Source: Thermoplasmata archaeon (GTDB taxonomy: Archaea; Thermoplasmatota; E2; UBA202; JdFR-43). Taken from it: a stretch of DNA of 8,937 nt. The stretch lies in assembly GCA_021162305.1 (NCBI GenBank), contig JAGGYX010000135.1, forward strand, positions 1-8,937, read 5' to 3'. The notes below the pieces were generated by a model. The model saw only the letters and a list, made by a program, of their open reading frames with translations. It had not been told where the DNA came from and did not search any database. Each line of letters begins with the position of its first letter. Position 1 is the first letter of the stretch. The position numbers and the translations under genes were made by a program. Shown here piece by piece: positions 1 to 6,116 of this stretch.

Positions 1-31
1 CCCATCCGTGATAGTATCAGGAACTTGCTGA
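1..31 (+). CDS. Possible C-terminal end of an upstream gene (partial)
   Basis: One frame is open from the left edge and ends at TGA 29-31, coding for PSVIVSGTC before the stop. A T-rich stretch follows directly, as expected after a gene end. Ten codons are too few to assign a family, and another frame is open to a TAG at 88-90, so this is only a possible gene tail. Confidence 0.2.
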   Translation, partial: PSVIVSGTC

Positions 32-34
32 TGT

Positions 35-50
35 GTTTTTCTATTTTTTT
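35..50 (+). terminator. T-rich putative archaeal transcription terminator
   Basis: The stretch 35-50 is almost all T, with two long T runs. Archaeal RNA polymerase commonly terminates at oligo-T tracts without a hairpin, and I see no stem before this one. It would insulate the operon starting at 137 from the gene to the left. The call rests on composition only. Confidence 0.35.
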
Positions 51-96
51 CAAAATTTACTTCAAAAAGGTAAACAGTTACAAAAATTAGCAAGAA

Positions 97-104
97 TTAT
101 ATAT
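97..104 (+). promoter_or_regulatory. TATA-like box for the operon starting at 137
   Basis: TTATATAT lies at 97-104 in an A-rich context. An archaeal start site about 25 nt downstream would fall near 120-127, just before or at the Shine-Dalgarno site, giving a very short leader. It is the best TATA candidate in the upstream region, and no operator-like repeat is visible beside it. Confidence 0.4.
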
Positions 105-123
105 GCCTTAAAAATAATTAGGC

Positions 124-128
124 GGAGG
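124..128 (+). promoter_or_regulatory. Shine-Dalgarno site setting the TTG start at 137
   Basis: GGAGG at 124-128, within a longer G-rich run, ends 8 nt before TTG 137. The alternative GTG at 143 is 14 nt away, so the TTG is preferred. Confidence 0.65.
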
Positions 129-136
129 GGATAAAG

Positions 137-784
137 TTGGATGTGAGAAAAAAGATATTGTTGGTGGGTATAGCAATAGCAATGCTTTCGGCGGCGATAG
201 CAACGCAGTATGCGAGGGTGAGTATAGCTTATGAATACGGAATCAGTGCTACCGATGGGGCAATAAGATTTATAGCTCGTGATACCGCACCAGATGGAAA
301 GTATGTTCTGCAAAATAGCGCCAATACATTAAAACTTTCCTTGGGAAGCTTTGCTCCGGGAACAAATAAAACATATACAGCAGCTTTTGGCATTGTAAAT
401 GAGGAAAGTTTTAACATATATCTATACAATGTAAGTGTTACGGGAAGTGGAAATCAGTATATCAAAATATGGCTACATAAGAATCCAAATGTTACAGCCA
501 GCAATGATGCAAGCTCAATACTTGTCTGGAATGGTGACTATACAACATTCTCGAATATAACATTCTATGCTGGAAATAACAATGCCGGCAATGCCAATAG
601 TGATGCAGGCACAATATTAACTCCTTTAGATGCTGTTAATAATGTCAGGTATAACACAACATCAGGAAGCATTGGTGACAACAACGACTACTGGTGGGTT
701 CAGGTGTCAATAGACATACCTAATGGGGCGAGTGATGCAACATATACAGGCAATATATTGTTCAGCTTTACAAGTGTGCAATAA
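137..784 (+). CDS. Secreted protein with SipW-dependent-like signal peptide
   Basis: This 215-residue protein is predicted to be exported. Residues 4-6 are basic (RKK), followed by a hydrophobic Gly/Ala-rich segment to about residue 23 (ILLVGIAIAMLSAAIAT), the general look of signal sequences cleaved by SipW-type peptidases. The mature part is rich in Asn, Ser, Thr, Gly and aromatics, lacks Cys, and has five N-X-S/T sequons (NKT, NVS, NVT, NIT, NTT). It reads as alternating beta strands, consistent with a surface beta-sandwich. It starts the operon, and the signal peptidase two larger genes downstream is an obvious processing candidate. A TasA/camelysin-like fibre or surface subunit is an inference from context, because I recognise no diagnostic motif. 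The TTG start is supported by a well-spaced GGAGG. An S-layer-associated or pseudopilin-like protein cannot be excluded. Confidence 0.75.
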   Translation: MDVRKKILLVGIAIAMLSAAIATQYARVSIAYEYGISATDGAIRFIARDTAPDGKYVLQNSANTLKLSLGSFAPGTNKTYTAAFGIVNEESFNIYLYNVSVTGSGNQYIKIWLHKNPNVTASNDASSILVWNGDYTTFSNITFYAGNNNAGNANSDAGTILTPLDAVNNVRYNTTSGSIGDNNDYWWVQVSIDIPNGASDATYTGNILFSFTSVQ

Positions 785-787
785 TAA

Positions 788-874
788 ATGAGTTGGAAGA
801 AGAGGATAGCAACATTGTTTGCATTACTACTGTTAGCTTTAATTACATATGCTATCCTGAATGCGATAGGATGA
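788..874 (+). CDS. 28-residue single-span membrane peptide
   Basis: A short ORF starts at ATG 788, 3 nt after the stop of the preceding gene, and ends at TGA 872-874. It begins MSWKKRIATLFALLLLALIT and then reads YAILNAIG. That is a basic N-terminus followed by about 20 hydrophobic residues, the layout of a one-span membrane peptide or uncleaved anchor. Its stop overlaps the ATG of the next gene in the ATGA arrangement (871-874), typical of translational coupling. Neither this ORF nor the next gene has a clear Shine-Dalgarno site, so both probably depend on reinitiation by ribosomes leaving the upstream gene. The role is unknown; helping a neighbour or the peptidase in the membrane is speculation. 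Hydrophobicity could be chance, but charge pattern, position and exact ATGA overlap together make a real gene likely. Confidence 0.6.
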   Translation: MSWKKRIATLFALLLLALITYAILNAIG

Positions 875-1536
875 AAAAGCTTGCCCTGGCAGCAACTCTC
901 TCGTTCCTTTTTCTTTTCTCTGCATTTTTAAATGCATTTCAGTTTGAAAAATCTTCATTAAACTATTCATTTGGCATTGAAAAAATAAAAACAAGGCTAT
1001 ATGATTTTGGAATTAATGCAAGCCTCGATAAATGGGCATATCGCTACGACGCAGCGAACACGCCGCCCTCCCCAGGCGTCCCGAGCATAGAATTCAACGC
1101 ATTGGAATACTGGAATATATCGAGATACGACAATGTCTATCAGATTGATGCTGGAGGCAACGTACGCCATGCTGCCCATAGATTTGTTTTTACAATATAT
1201 GAAAATAAAAGTAACATTACAAATTTGAATATTTTCTGGAGAGGCTTGGGAGTATATTTGCTCTGGTGGAATGGACAATATTATATAATTCCATCTGGTA
1301 GTGGAATTGTAATATATGCGTGGAATTATACTTCATCTATTTATGATGAAATATTGAATACAACCTCCTACAATACTGTAAATCTATCGAAAAATATCTC
1401 GCTGGATTACATAAGCAGCAGTGGAGAATTAACTTTGCTTGCTGAGCAGAGAAGCACAACATTTCTTTTTGGATGGCTTCGATTCTATTCTGTAATTGCA
1501 ACAGATTATGTCAGCGTGGAGGTTGAATATGTGTAA
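871..1536 (+). CDS. Secreted sequon-rich protein of unknown function
   Basis: The protein has 221 residues from ATG 871. This start is chosen over the upstream in-frame TTG at 793 because MKKLALAATLSFLFLFSAFL is a textbook signal peptide (basic end, hydrophobic core, probable cleavage near residue 22), and because the ATG overlaps the stop of the 28-codon ORF. The mature region has nine N-X-S/T sequons, many Tyr and Trp residues and beta-strand-like alternation, consistent with a glycosylated surface protein. There is no Cys and no recognisable catalytic motif. It has no convincing Shine-Dalgarno site, which fits coupling to the small ORF. Its end overlaps the peptidase gene by 8 nt. A short GC-rich patch near 1042-1085 encodes a Pro-containing loop (NTPPSPGVPS). 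It may be a second client or a partner of the first secreted protein; the family is unrecognised. Confidence 0.75.
   Translation: MKKLALAATLSFLFLFSAFLNAFQFEKSSLNYSFGIEKIKTRLYDFGINASLDKWAYRYDAANTPPSPGVPSIEFNALEYWNISRYDNVYQIDAGGNVRHAAHRFVFTIYENKSNITNLNIFWRGLGVYLLWWNGQYYIIPSGSGIVIYAWNYTSSIYDEILNTTSYNTVNLSKNISLDYISSSGELTLLAEQRSTTFLFGWLRFYSVIATDYVSVEVEYV
1518..1522 (+). promoter_or_regulatory. Shine-Dalgarno site for the signal peptidase gene
   Basis: GGAGG at 1518-1522 lies inside the last codons of the preceding gene, 6 nt before ATG 1529. It favours that start over TTG 1496 (upstream of the site) and ATG 1538 (15 nt away). Confidence 0.65.
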
Positions 1537-3124
1537 CATGAAAAAATTGCTGGGAAACTTTGCATTTATGGCAATCATTGTGATAATACTGGCTAAATTT
1601 TCGACTCTATTTACAAATGTTTCCTTTCCTTTGAGTATAATTGTCTCCGACTCGATGGAGCCAACATTGAATAAAGGAGATATCGTGCCATGGATACCCT
1701 GTGGCATAGAAGATATAAAAAGGGGAGATATAATCGTATACAAAAGCATGTCCTCATGGAATGAGAAAAAATACATTGTTCATAGAGTGGAAAAAATAAT
1801 GATAAGGAACGGAGAAAAGCTACTCATTACAAAAGGAGATGCAAATAATTATACAGACCAGAGTGGACCGCATGTTCCTGAACCAGCTGTCAATCAAAAA
1901 ATGCTGGAAGGCAAGTTAATAATGTTTGGAGGACATGCTATAAAATTCCCATATGCAGGTTATCCATGGTTGCTTATAAATAAAATGGCAAAAAAATTGG
2001 TAAAACCGATAATATGGAGAAATCCACAGAGTGAAACTCATTTTGTTATATTTACACCATTCCTTTTCTTCTTTTCAACTTTTCTTTTATTGATTGTTTT
2101 ATGGCTCCCGAATGGAAAAAACATGAAGGAAAGATTACACGAATTAATATTTGGCGAAGCTCGTTTAAAAGCCTCGCAAATTATATTCTATACGCTCATA
2201 ATGTTCATTCCATTTCTCCTTTTCACATCATTTTTCTCTTTTGACCATGCTGCTGTCGGGGAAAAAACAACCAATATACCAATTTTCAATCCATCGATGA
2301 TGCAAGTCAGAGCAATTGCATTTTTTGAAGGAGATGGTGCTATACCGAAAAAAATTTTTGATATGAAAAGCGGAGAAATGGAGCTTATAAACATAAAAAA
2401 TGCTTCTGGAAATATATATGTTTATTCATCTCCTTTCTGGCTCCTGATACCAACTCAAATACTAAAAATTTTTTACAATATGAATCCAAAATTATGTGTG
2501 GCTATGGCATCCATGCTTTCTGCAATTTTAATGGCTTTCCTAACCTCAATTATTTTAATTGCAACAAGCATTTTATGGGATAAATTTGTTATGACGAAAG
2601 CATATTATGCATTTCTTTCTCTTAACATGGGTTTAAAATTGCAAAAATTTTATTCCTTCCATACCAAACTCAAAAAATTGTATAATGCCATAAAAATGAA
2701 ATTGCGAGACATGGCTGTATGGAATGCGGAGATGAATAAAAGGGCTTATTTTTCATTTTTCCTTTATATTCCATTTGCTTTCTTTTTGATGGATGGATTA
2801 TCAAATTTACTTATTATATGTATATTTTCATCAGTTTTAACAGGTGTAATTTCATACTTTATTGGATTGAAGTTCAAAAATGAGGTTGCTTTTCTCTCAT
2901 TCTCGGCTTCCTTGCTTTATTCATCAATATTTGCAGGCAGAGCCATAACATACATTACGCAGGATTTTTTTGCAAGATTTATCCAATTTTTTGCTGCAAC
3001 AATGCTTTTATCCATAATTCTGTTTATAATTATGTTTTCAACAATGCTTCTTATCCTCTACTCAATAAGGATTGCCATGGAAAGATTTGAGCCTGCAGCC
3101 CTGCTGGAGGTGGGCGACATATGA
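1529..3124 (+). CDS. Archaeal signal peptidase I fused to a multi-spanning membrane region
   Basis: This is a 531-residue membrane protease of the archaeal/ER-type signal peptidase I family (S26B), which removes signal peptides on the outer face of the membrane. After an N-terminal span at about 8-28, the SDSMEPT box carries the catalytic Ser42. His85 in IVHRV replaces the bacterial Lys, and Asp104/Asp110 lie in the GDAN-N-Y-T-D segment, completing the Ser/His/Asp set. The family domain ends near residue 150. The remaining ~380 residues are an extension: spans near 172-193 and 217-237, an outside loop of about 80 residues (238-320), a span near 322-349, a basic segment (about 369-410) and four more spans to about 517. 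I do not recognise this extension. It could hold substrates or partners, or channel them. The gene overlaps its neighbours by 8 and 4 nt, so a dedicated role for the operon's secreted proteins is likely (inference). Confidence 0.85.
   Translation: MCNMKKLLGNFAFMAIIVIILAKFSTLFTNVSFPLSIIVSDSMEPTLNKGDIVPWIPCGIEDIKRGDIIVYKSMSSWNEKKYIVHRVEKIMIRNGEKLLITKGDANNYTDQSGPHVPEPAVNQKMLEGKLIMFGGHAIKFPYAGYPWLLINKMAKKLVKPIIWRNPQSETHFVIFTPFLFFFSTFLLLIVLWLPNGKNMKERLHELIFGEARLKASQIIFYTLIMFIPFLLFTSFFSFDHAAVGEKTTNIPIFNPSMMQVRAIAFFEGDGAIPKKIFDMKSGEMELINIKNASGNIYVYSSPFWLLIPTQILKIFYNMNPKLCVAMASMLSAILMAFLTSIILIATSILWDKFVMTKAYYAFLSLNMGLKLQKFYSFHTKLKKLYNAIKMKLRDMAVWNAEMNKRAYFSFFLYIPFAFFLMDGLSNLLIICIFSSVLTGVISYFIGLKFKNEVAFLSFSASLLYSSIFAGRAITYITQDFFARFIQFFAATMLLSIILFIIMFSTMLLILYSIRIAMERFEPAALLEVGDI
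3106..3112 (+). promoter_or_regulatory. Shine-Dalgarno site for the PRC/PAS gene
   Basis: GGAGGTG at 3106-3112, inside the last codons of the peptidase gene, is 8 nt before ATG 3121. It is the strongest ribosome binding site in the operon. Confidence 0.7.
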
Positions 3125-4329
3125 GCATATACTGGAAAATGGTGAGGGCAATATTCACAATAAAAAGAAAAATAAGATTTGCATTTAAATCCCAAAAGAG
3201 GAAAGAAAGCAAAACAGTTGGAATGCCAGTTTATTTTGAAGATACTGGAGAGTTTGTTGGAAGGGTTAAAAGGATTGTATGGAATAGTCTGGGAGAGATA
3301 ATAGGATATGAAATAGAGGATGACTCCAGAAGGACATTCTATTTCCCTGCAGATGCATTTGAAAAAACGAAGCGGGGCTTAATATTCGCTCCATTATGGT
3401 ATTCCGAAGGATTAAAAATGGTAGCCGAATTGGAAGCAAAAACAAAAATGCCAGATGTTCATGACTTTATACTTCAAAACATGGACAGAGAGGAATTATA
3501 TAACAAAATAACAGAGACATATCCTTCAATAAGGAAATATGTGGAAGAAGTGTTAATGCTCAGAGAAGCTTTAATCTCCCGCCTTAATGACCTCGAAGTT
3601 AAAATGATAGAATTGAGAAAGAAGCTTGTTGATTTATCAGGAAAAAGATTGCTCAAACAGATAAGCAGAAAAGAATTTGCAGAAAAAATCATAGAAGCAA
3701 GAAGAGAAATGAATATCATTGAAATAAGCAGAAATAGATGTAAAGAATTGCTAATGAGAATAGACTCCATTCCTTTCCTGCCAAAGAAAATTGGCGAAGG
3801 TGAGATTCTTTCCATTAAAAAGGTCATTGAGAATATACCTGTAAATATTGTAATACTCGATGAATATGGAAAAATCAAGAGCGGAAATAATTTCATAACC
3901 AAAAATTTTGGTTATTCAATAGAAGAAATAAAAGGGAGACATTTTTCAGAATTTGTCATTGAAAGAGACAGACAAAAGATAGGGAAAGAAACACTTGCAA
4001 ATGGCAAGCCAAAAGAATTTGATTTTGAGTTTGTGGACAAATACGGCATACATCACAAACTTTATGGGAGAGTTATAAAAATGGAAGGCATGAATATAAT
4101 GGTGTTCTATGAAGCAAAGGAACATGAAGCACTGGAAAAAATATTCTCTGAAAAAATAGCTCATTTGTTTTTCAATCCATTATCAATAGCTCAAGGATAT
4201 GTCTATCTCCTATCAGAAGAAAAATATGGCAGACTCACAGAAGAACAGAGAAAGCAAATTGAAGGTGTAAAAAAGAGCCTTGAAAGGATAGAGAAGCTAC
4301 TGAAAGAAACCATTAAATTGACTCCATGA
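3121..4329 (+). CDS. PRC-barrel / coiled-coil / PAS / DHp-like sensory protein lacking an ATPase domain
   Basis: This 402-residue protein has no membrane spans and is predicted cytoplasmic, with a basic N-terminus. Residues about 33-95 resemble a PRC-barrel (VGMPVYFEDTGEFVGRVKRI, then a strand-rich stretch). Residues about 120-215 are a charged helical coiled coil. Residues about 231-335 resemble a PAS domain (IPVNIVILDEYGKI, NFGYSIEEIKGRHFSEFV). The C-terminus (about 340-400) resembles a histidine-kinase dimerisation helix pair: AHLFFNPLS puts His348, Asn352 and Pro353 where the H-box has H, N and P, but the acidic residue after His is Leu. The protein stops without a HATPase_c domain, so it cannot be a complete kinase. 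It may accept phosphate from a separate kinase, act as a dimerising adaptor, or be a degenerate sensor. The ATGA overlap with the peptidase gene suggests linked expression and a link to envelope processing. Confidence 0.7.
   Translation: MSIYWKMVRAIFTIKRKIRFAFKSQKRKESKTVGMPVYFEDTGEFVGRVKRIVWNSLGEIIGYEIEDDSRRTFYFPADAFEKTKRGLIFAPLWYSEGLKMVAELEAKTKMPDVHDFILQNMDREELYNKITETYPSIRKYVEEVLMLREALISRLNDLEVKMIELRKKLVDLSGKRLLKQISRKEFAEKIIEARREMNIIEISRNRCKELLMRIDSIPFLPKKIGEGEILSIKKVIENIPVNIVILDEYGKIKSGNNFITKNFGYSIEEIKGRHFSEFVIERDRQKIGKETLANGKPKEFDFEFVDKYGIHHKLYGRVIKMEGMNIMVFYEAKEHEALEKIFSEKIAHLFFNPLSIAQGYVYLLSEEKYGRLTEEQRKQIEGVKKSLERIEKLLKETIKLTP
4312..4319 (+). promoter_or_regulatory. Possible internal TATA box for the queH-like gene
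   Basis: ATTAAATT at 4312-4319 is centred about 24 nt before ATG 4340. The gene has no Shine-Dalgarno site in its T-rich upstream stretch. Together these fit a leaderless transcript starting inside the end of the preceding gene. Read-through from the upstream operon is the alternative. Confidence 0.35.
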
Positions 4330-4339
4330 TTTCATTTTT

Positions 4340-4885
4340 ATGAAATTGCTCGTTCATATATGCTGTGCTCCATGCTTTGTCTATCCTCATAAAAGGCTTG
4401 TAGAAGAAGGGCACACCATTGTAGGATACTGGTATAATCCAAATATACACCCATTTATGGAATATAAAGCAAGAATGGATTCATTAATTAAATATGCGGA
4501 GCTCGAGGAAGTTGAAATAATATATGGCGACTATGACTTCATCGAGTATTTGAAATATCAACTTGAAGAAGTGCGGCGGCCGCTGCGGTGCAGGAGATGC
4601 TATCTTTACAGGCTTGATAGAACAGCGAGATATGCGAAAGAGCATGGATTCGATGCCTTTACAACAACCATGCTTGTGTCACATCATCAATATCATGAAC
4701 TTGTGAAGGAAGCAGGGGAAGAAATTGCGAAAAAATATGGAGTGCCTTTTTATTATGAAGATTTTCGCCATGGATATCAACAGGGCAAGAATATAGCCAA
4801 AATATATAGTTTATATAGCCAGAAATATTGTGGATGTTTGATAAGCGAATGGGAGCGATTCGCTGGAAAAAGTTTGAAGGGATAA
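4340..4885 (+). CDS. queH: QueH-type epoxyqueuosine reductase homologue (DUF208)
   Basis: The 181-residue protein matches the QueH/DUF208 family over its full length. QueH reduces the epoxide of epoxyqueuosine in tRNA to queuosine and is a non-homologous alternative to QueG. Visible family features are HICCAPC with Cys8, Cys9 and Cys12; NPNIHP at 33-38; RCRRCYLYRL with Cys84 and Cys87; TTTMLVSHHQYH at 108-119; and DFRHGYQQGK with YSQKYCGCLIS, containing Cys164 and Cys166. The cysteines are the expected iron-sulfur and metal ligands. It begins 10 nt after the PRC/PAS gene without a Shine-Dalgarno site, and the next gene follows after 1 nt. The family call is firm. The substrate is less so: archaea typically make archaeosine rather than queuosine, so this homologue may use another substrate or reflect salvage or lateral transfer. 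No other tRNA-modification gene is nearby. Confidence 0.85.
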   Translation: MKLLVHICCAPCFVYPHKRLVEEGHTIVGYWYNPNIHPFMEYKARMDSLIKYAELEEVEIIYGDYDFIEYLKYQLEEVRRPLRCRRCYLYRLDRTARYAKEHGFDAFTTTMLVSHHQYHELVKEAGEEIAKKYGVPFYYEDFRHGYQQGKNIAKIYSLYSQKYCGCLISEWERFAGKSLKG

Positions 4886-4886
4886 C

Positions 4887-6068
4887 ATGAAGCAACTTCT
4901 TGTCATTTCATTGATTTCTCTTCTATTCCCACAAACTGTGCAAATAAATGTTGCCATTTATTTTTCCTTTGGTGAATATGCCCAAGAAGTGAAAGATGCG
5001 ATAGATTATTCATGGATAAAAGATGGAGTGAAATATGAGATAGTTCCAGAAATAATTACAAAGAAGGAAATAAAAAATGGAGAGTTAAAAAACTATGATG
5101 TTTTGATAATACCAGGTGAATCAAGAATCTATTTTGATGCAATCGATAAAAAATGGAAAGATGAGATAAAAAAATTTGTTTCAGATGGAAACGGCTATAT
5201 AGGGATATGCGGTGGGGCAAATATTGCATCTCCACGCTTTCTTGGAATAGCAAACATAACCATAAATGACGACCAGTGGCAGGAATGGCAGTATCTATGG
5301 AAAGCCAACTGGAGTCATGGAGGCGTTCCTCTAAAAGTTTACATTCCCTATAGCGATAATCCCATATTTAAGGGATTTTATGGAAGCTACAGAAACATAC
5401 GATATTGGGGCGGCGCAGGCATGACTGGCGGCGTAACGCCAATTGCAATTTTTGCTGAGGAGCCATGCGAGGTTGCGCCATTGCATTACTGGATATGGCT
5501 TGGAAAATGGATTCCATGGAAGAATATAACCACAGACATAAAAGGAGAATATGCTGTAGTGGCGACGCAATATAAAAAGGGGCGTGTTGTTTTATTTTCT
5601 CCTCATCCTGAAAAGGATACTTTTTTAGATGGGCATGTTGAAGAACTACCAGTTCATCCAGAGCTTACACCATTCACATGGTTCATGTATAACTGGGTTG
5701 GAAATAAGAGTAACGTTAGCTACAACTGGTGGATTTTGAGGCGGAGTGTTGCATGGGCTGCAGATGCAAAAATTCCTCCCGCAAGTGAAACAATGATTTA
5801 TATAGAAGAGCCGAGAAATGGAATTTACATAGAAGGAAGAAAAATTATGGAATGCAGAGCAACAATAATTTCTGGCAACACTTTTGTAGCTGTATCATCA
5901 ATAAACATAAGCAAATGCTCCCTTTATGTGGATGGAGAAAAAATAAAGGAGGGAAATGATAGCATAAAAACATGGCTTTCCTTCAAAAAAGGATTTCATA
6001 CAATAACGGCGGCTGGATGGAATGGAAAAGAGGAAGCAAAAAACGAGCTTAAGATATTTGCCATTTAA
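4887..6068 (+). CDS. Exported class I glutamine-amidotransferase-like protein (BPL_N type) with Ig-like tail
   Basis: The protein has 393 residues. A short hydrophobic N-terminus (MKQLLVISLISLLF) suggests a signal peptide or anchor. Residues about 19-270 form a class I amidotransferase-like fold of the kind named after the biotin-protein-ligase N-terminal domain: DVLIIPGES near 71-79, the nucleophile elbow GYIGICGGA with Cys108, and VVLFSPHPEKD with His240 and Glu242, so a Cys-His-Glu triad is present. The C-terminal ~95 residues (from about 300) read as an Ig-like beta-sandwich (SLYVDGEKIKEG; GFHTITAAGWNG). There is no synthase partner, so amidotransferase activity is not implied; related domains also occur in hydrolases. 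It starts 1 nt after the queH-like stop behind a weak GAAGGG site, so the two are probably co-transcribed. The substrate is unknown; action on cell-surface or extracellular material is an inference from export. Confidence 0.65.
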   Translation: MKQLLVISLISLLFPQTVQINVAIYFSFGEYAQEVKDAIDYSWIKDGVKYEIVPEIITKKEIKNGELKNYDVLIIPGESRIYFDAIDKKWKDEIKKFVSDGNGYIGICGGANIASPRFLGIANITINDDQWQEWQYLWKANWSHGGVPLKVYIPYSDNPIFKGFYGSYRNIRYWGGAGMTGGVTPIAIFAEEPCEVAPLHYWIWLGKWIPWKNITTDIKGEYAVVATQYKKGRVVLFSPHPEKDTFLDGHVEELPVHPELTPFTWFMYNWVGNKSNVSYNWWILRRSVAWAADAKIPPASETMIYIEEPRNGIYIEGRKIMECRATIISGNTFVAVSSINISKCSLYVDGEKIKEGNDSIKTWLSFKKGFHTITAAGWNGKEEAKNELKIFAI

Positions 6069-6088
6069 GATGTTACAGGGGCAAAAAA

Positions 6089-6096
6089 TTTATTTA
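6089..6096 (+). promoter_or_regulatory. TATA box of a leaderless promoter for the Ntn-hydrolase gene
   Basis: TTTATTTA at 6089-6096, within an A/T block at 6084-6098, is centred about 25 nt before ATG 6117. The 20 nt before the ATG contain no GGAGG-like site, so the transcript probably starts at or next to the start codon. This marks the gene as a separate unit from the one ending at 6068. Confidence 0.6.
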
Positions 6097-6116
6097 TTCA
6101 AAAAAATTGATTTAAT

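Noticed and set aside
137..220. Class III (pilin or archaellin) signal peptide on the first secreted protein
   Set aside because: There is no charged residue pair plus Gly/Ala cleavage site ahead of the hydrophobic segment in the class III arrangement; a signal-peptidase-I type fits better, especially beside a signal peptidase I gene.
793..870. N-terminal extension of the second secreted protein from TTG 793
   Set aside because: It would bury a textbook signal peptide behind 26 residues with four cysteines, and the same bases encode the 28-codon membrane peptide in another frame. ATG 871 fits better.
1496..1528. Earlier TTG start for the signal peptidase
   Set aside because: The GGAGG site at 1518-1522 lies downstream of this TTG and is placed correctly for ATG 1529.
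3474..3902. 142-residue minus-strand open frame opposite the PRC/PAS gene
   Set aside because: It lies wholly opposite a gene with clear domains; Ser/Leu/Ile-rich shadow frames are expected opposite A-rich coding sequence.
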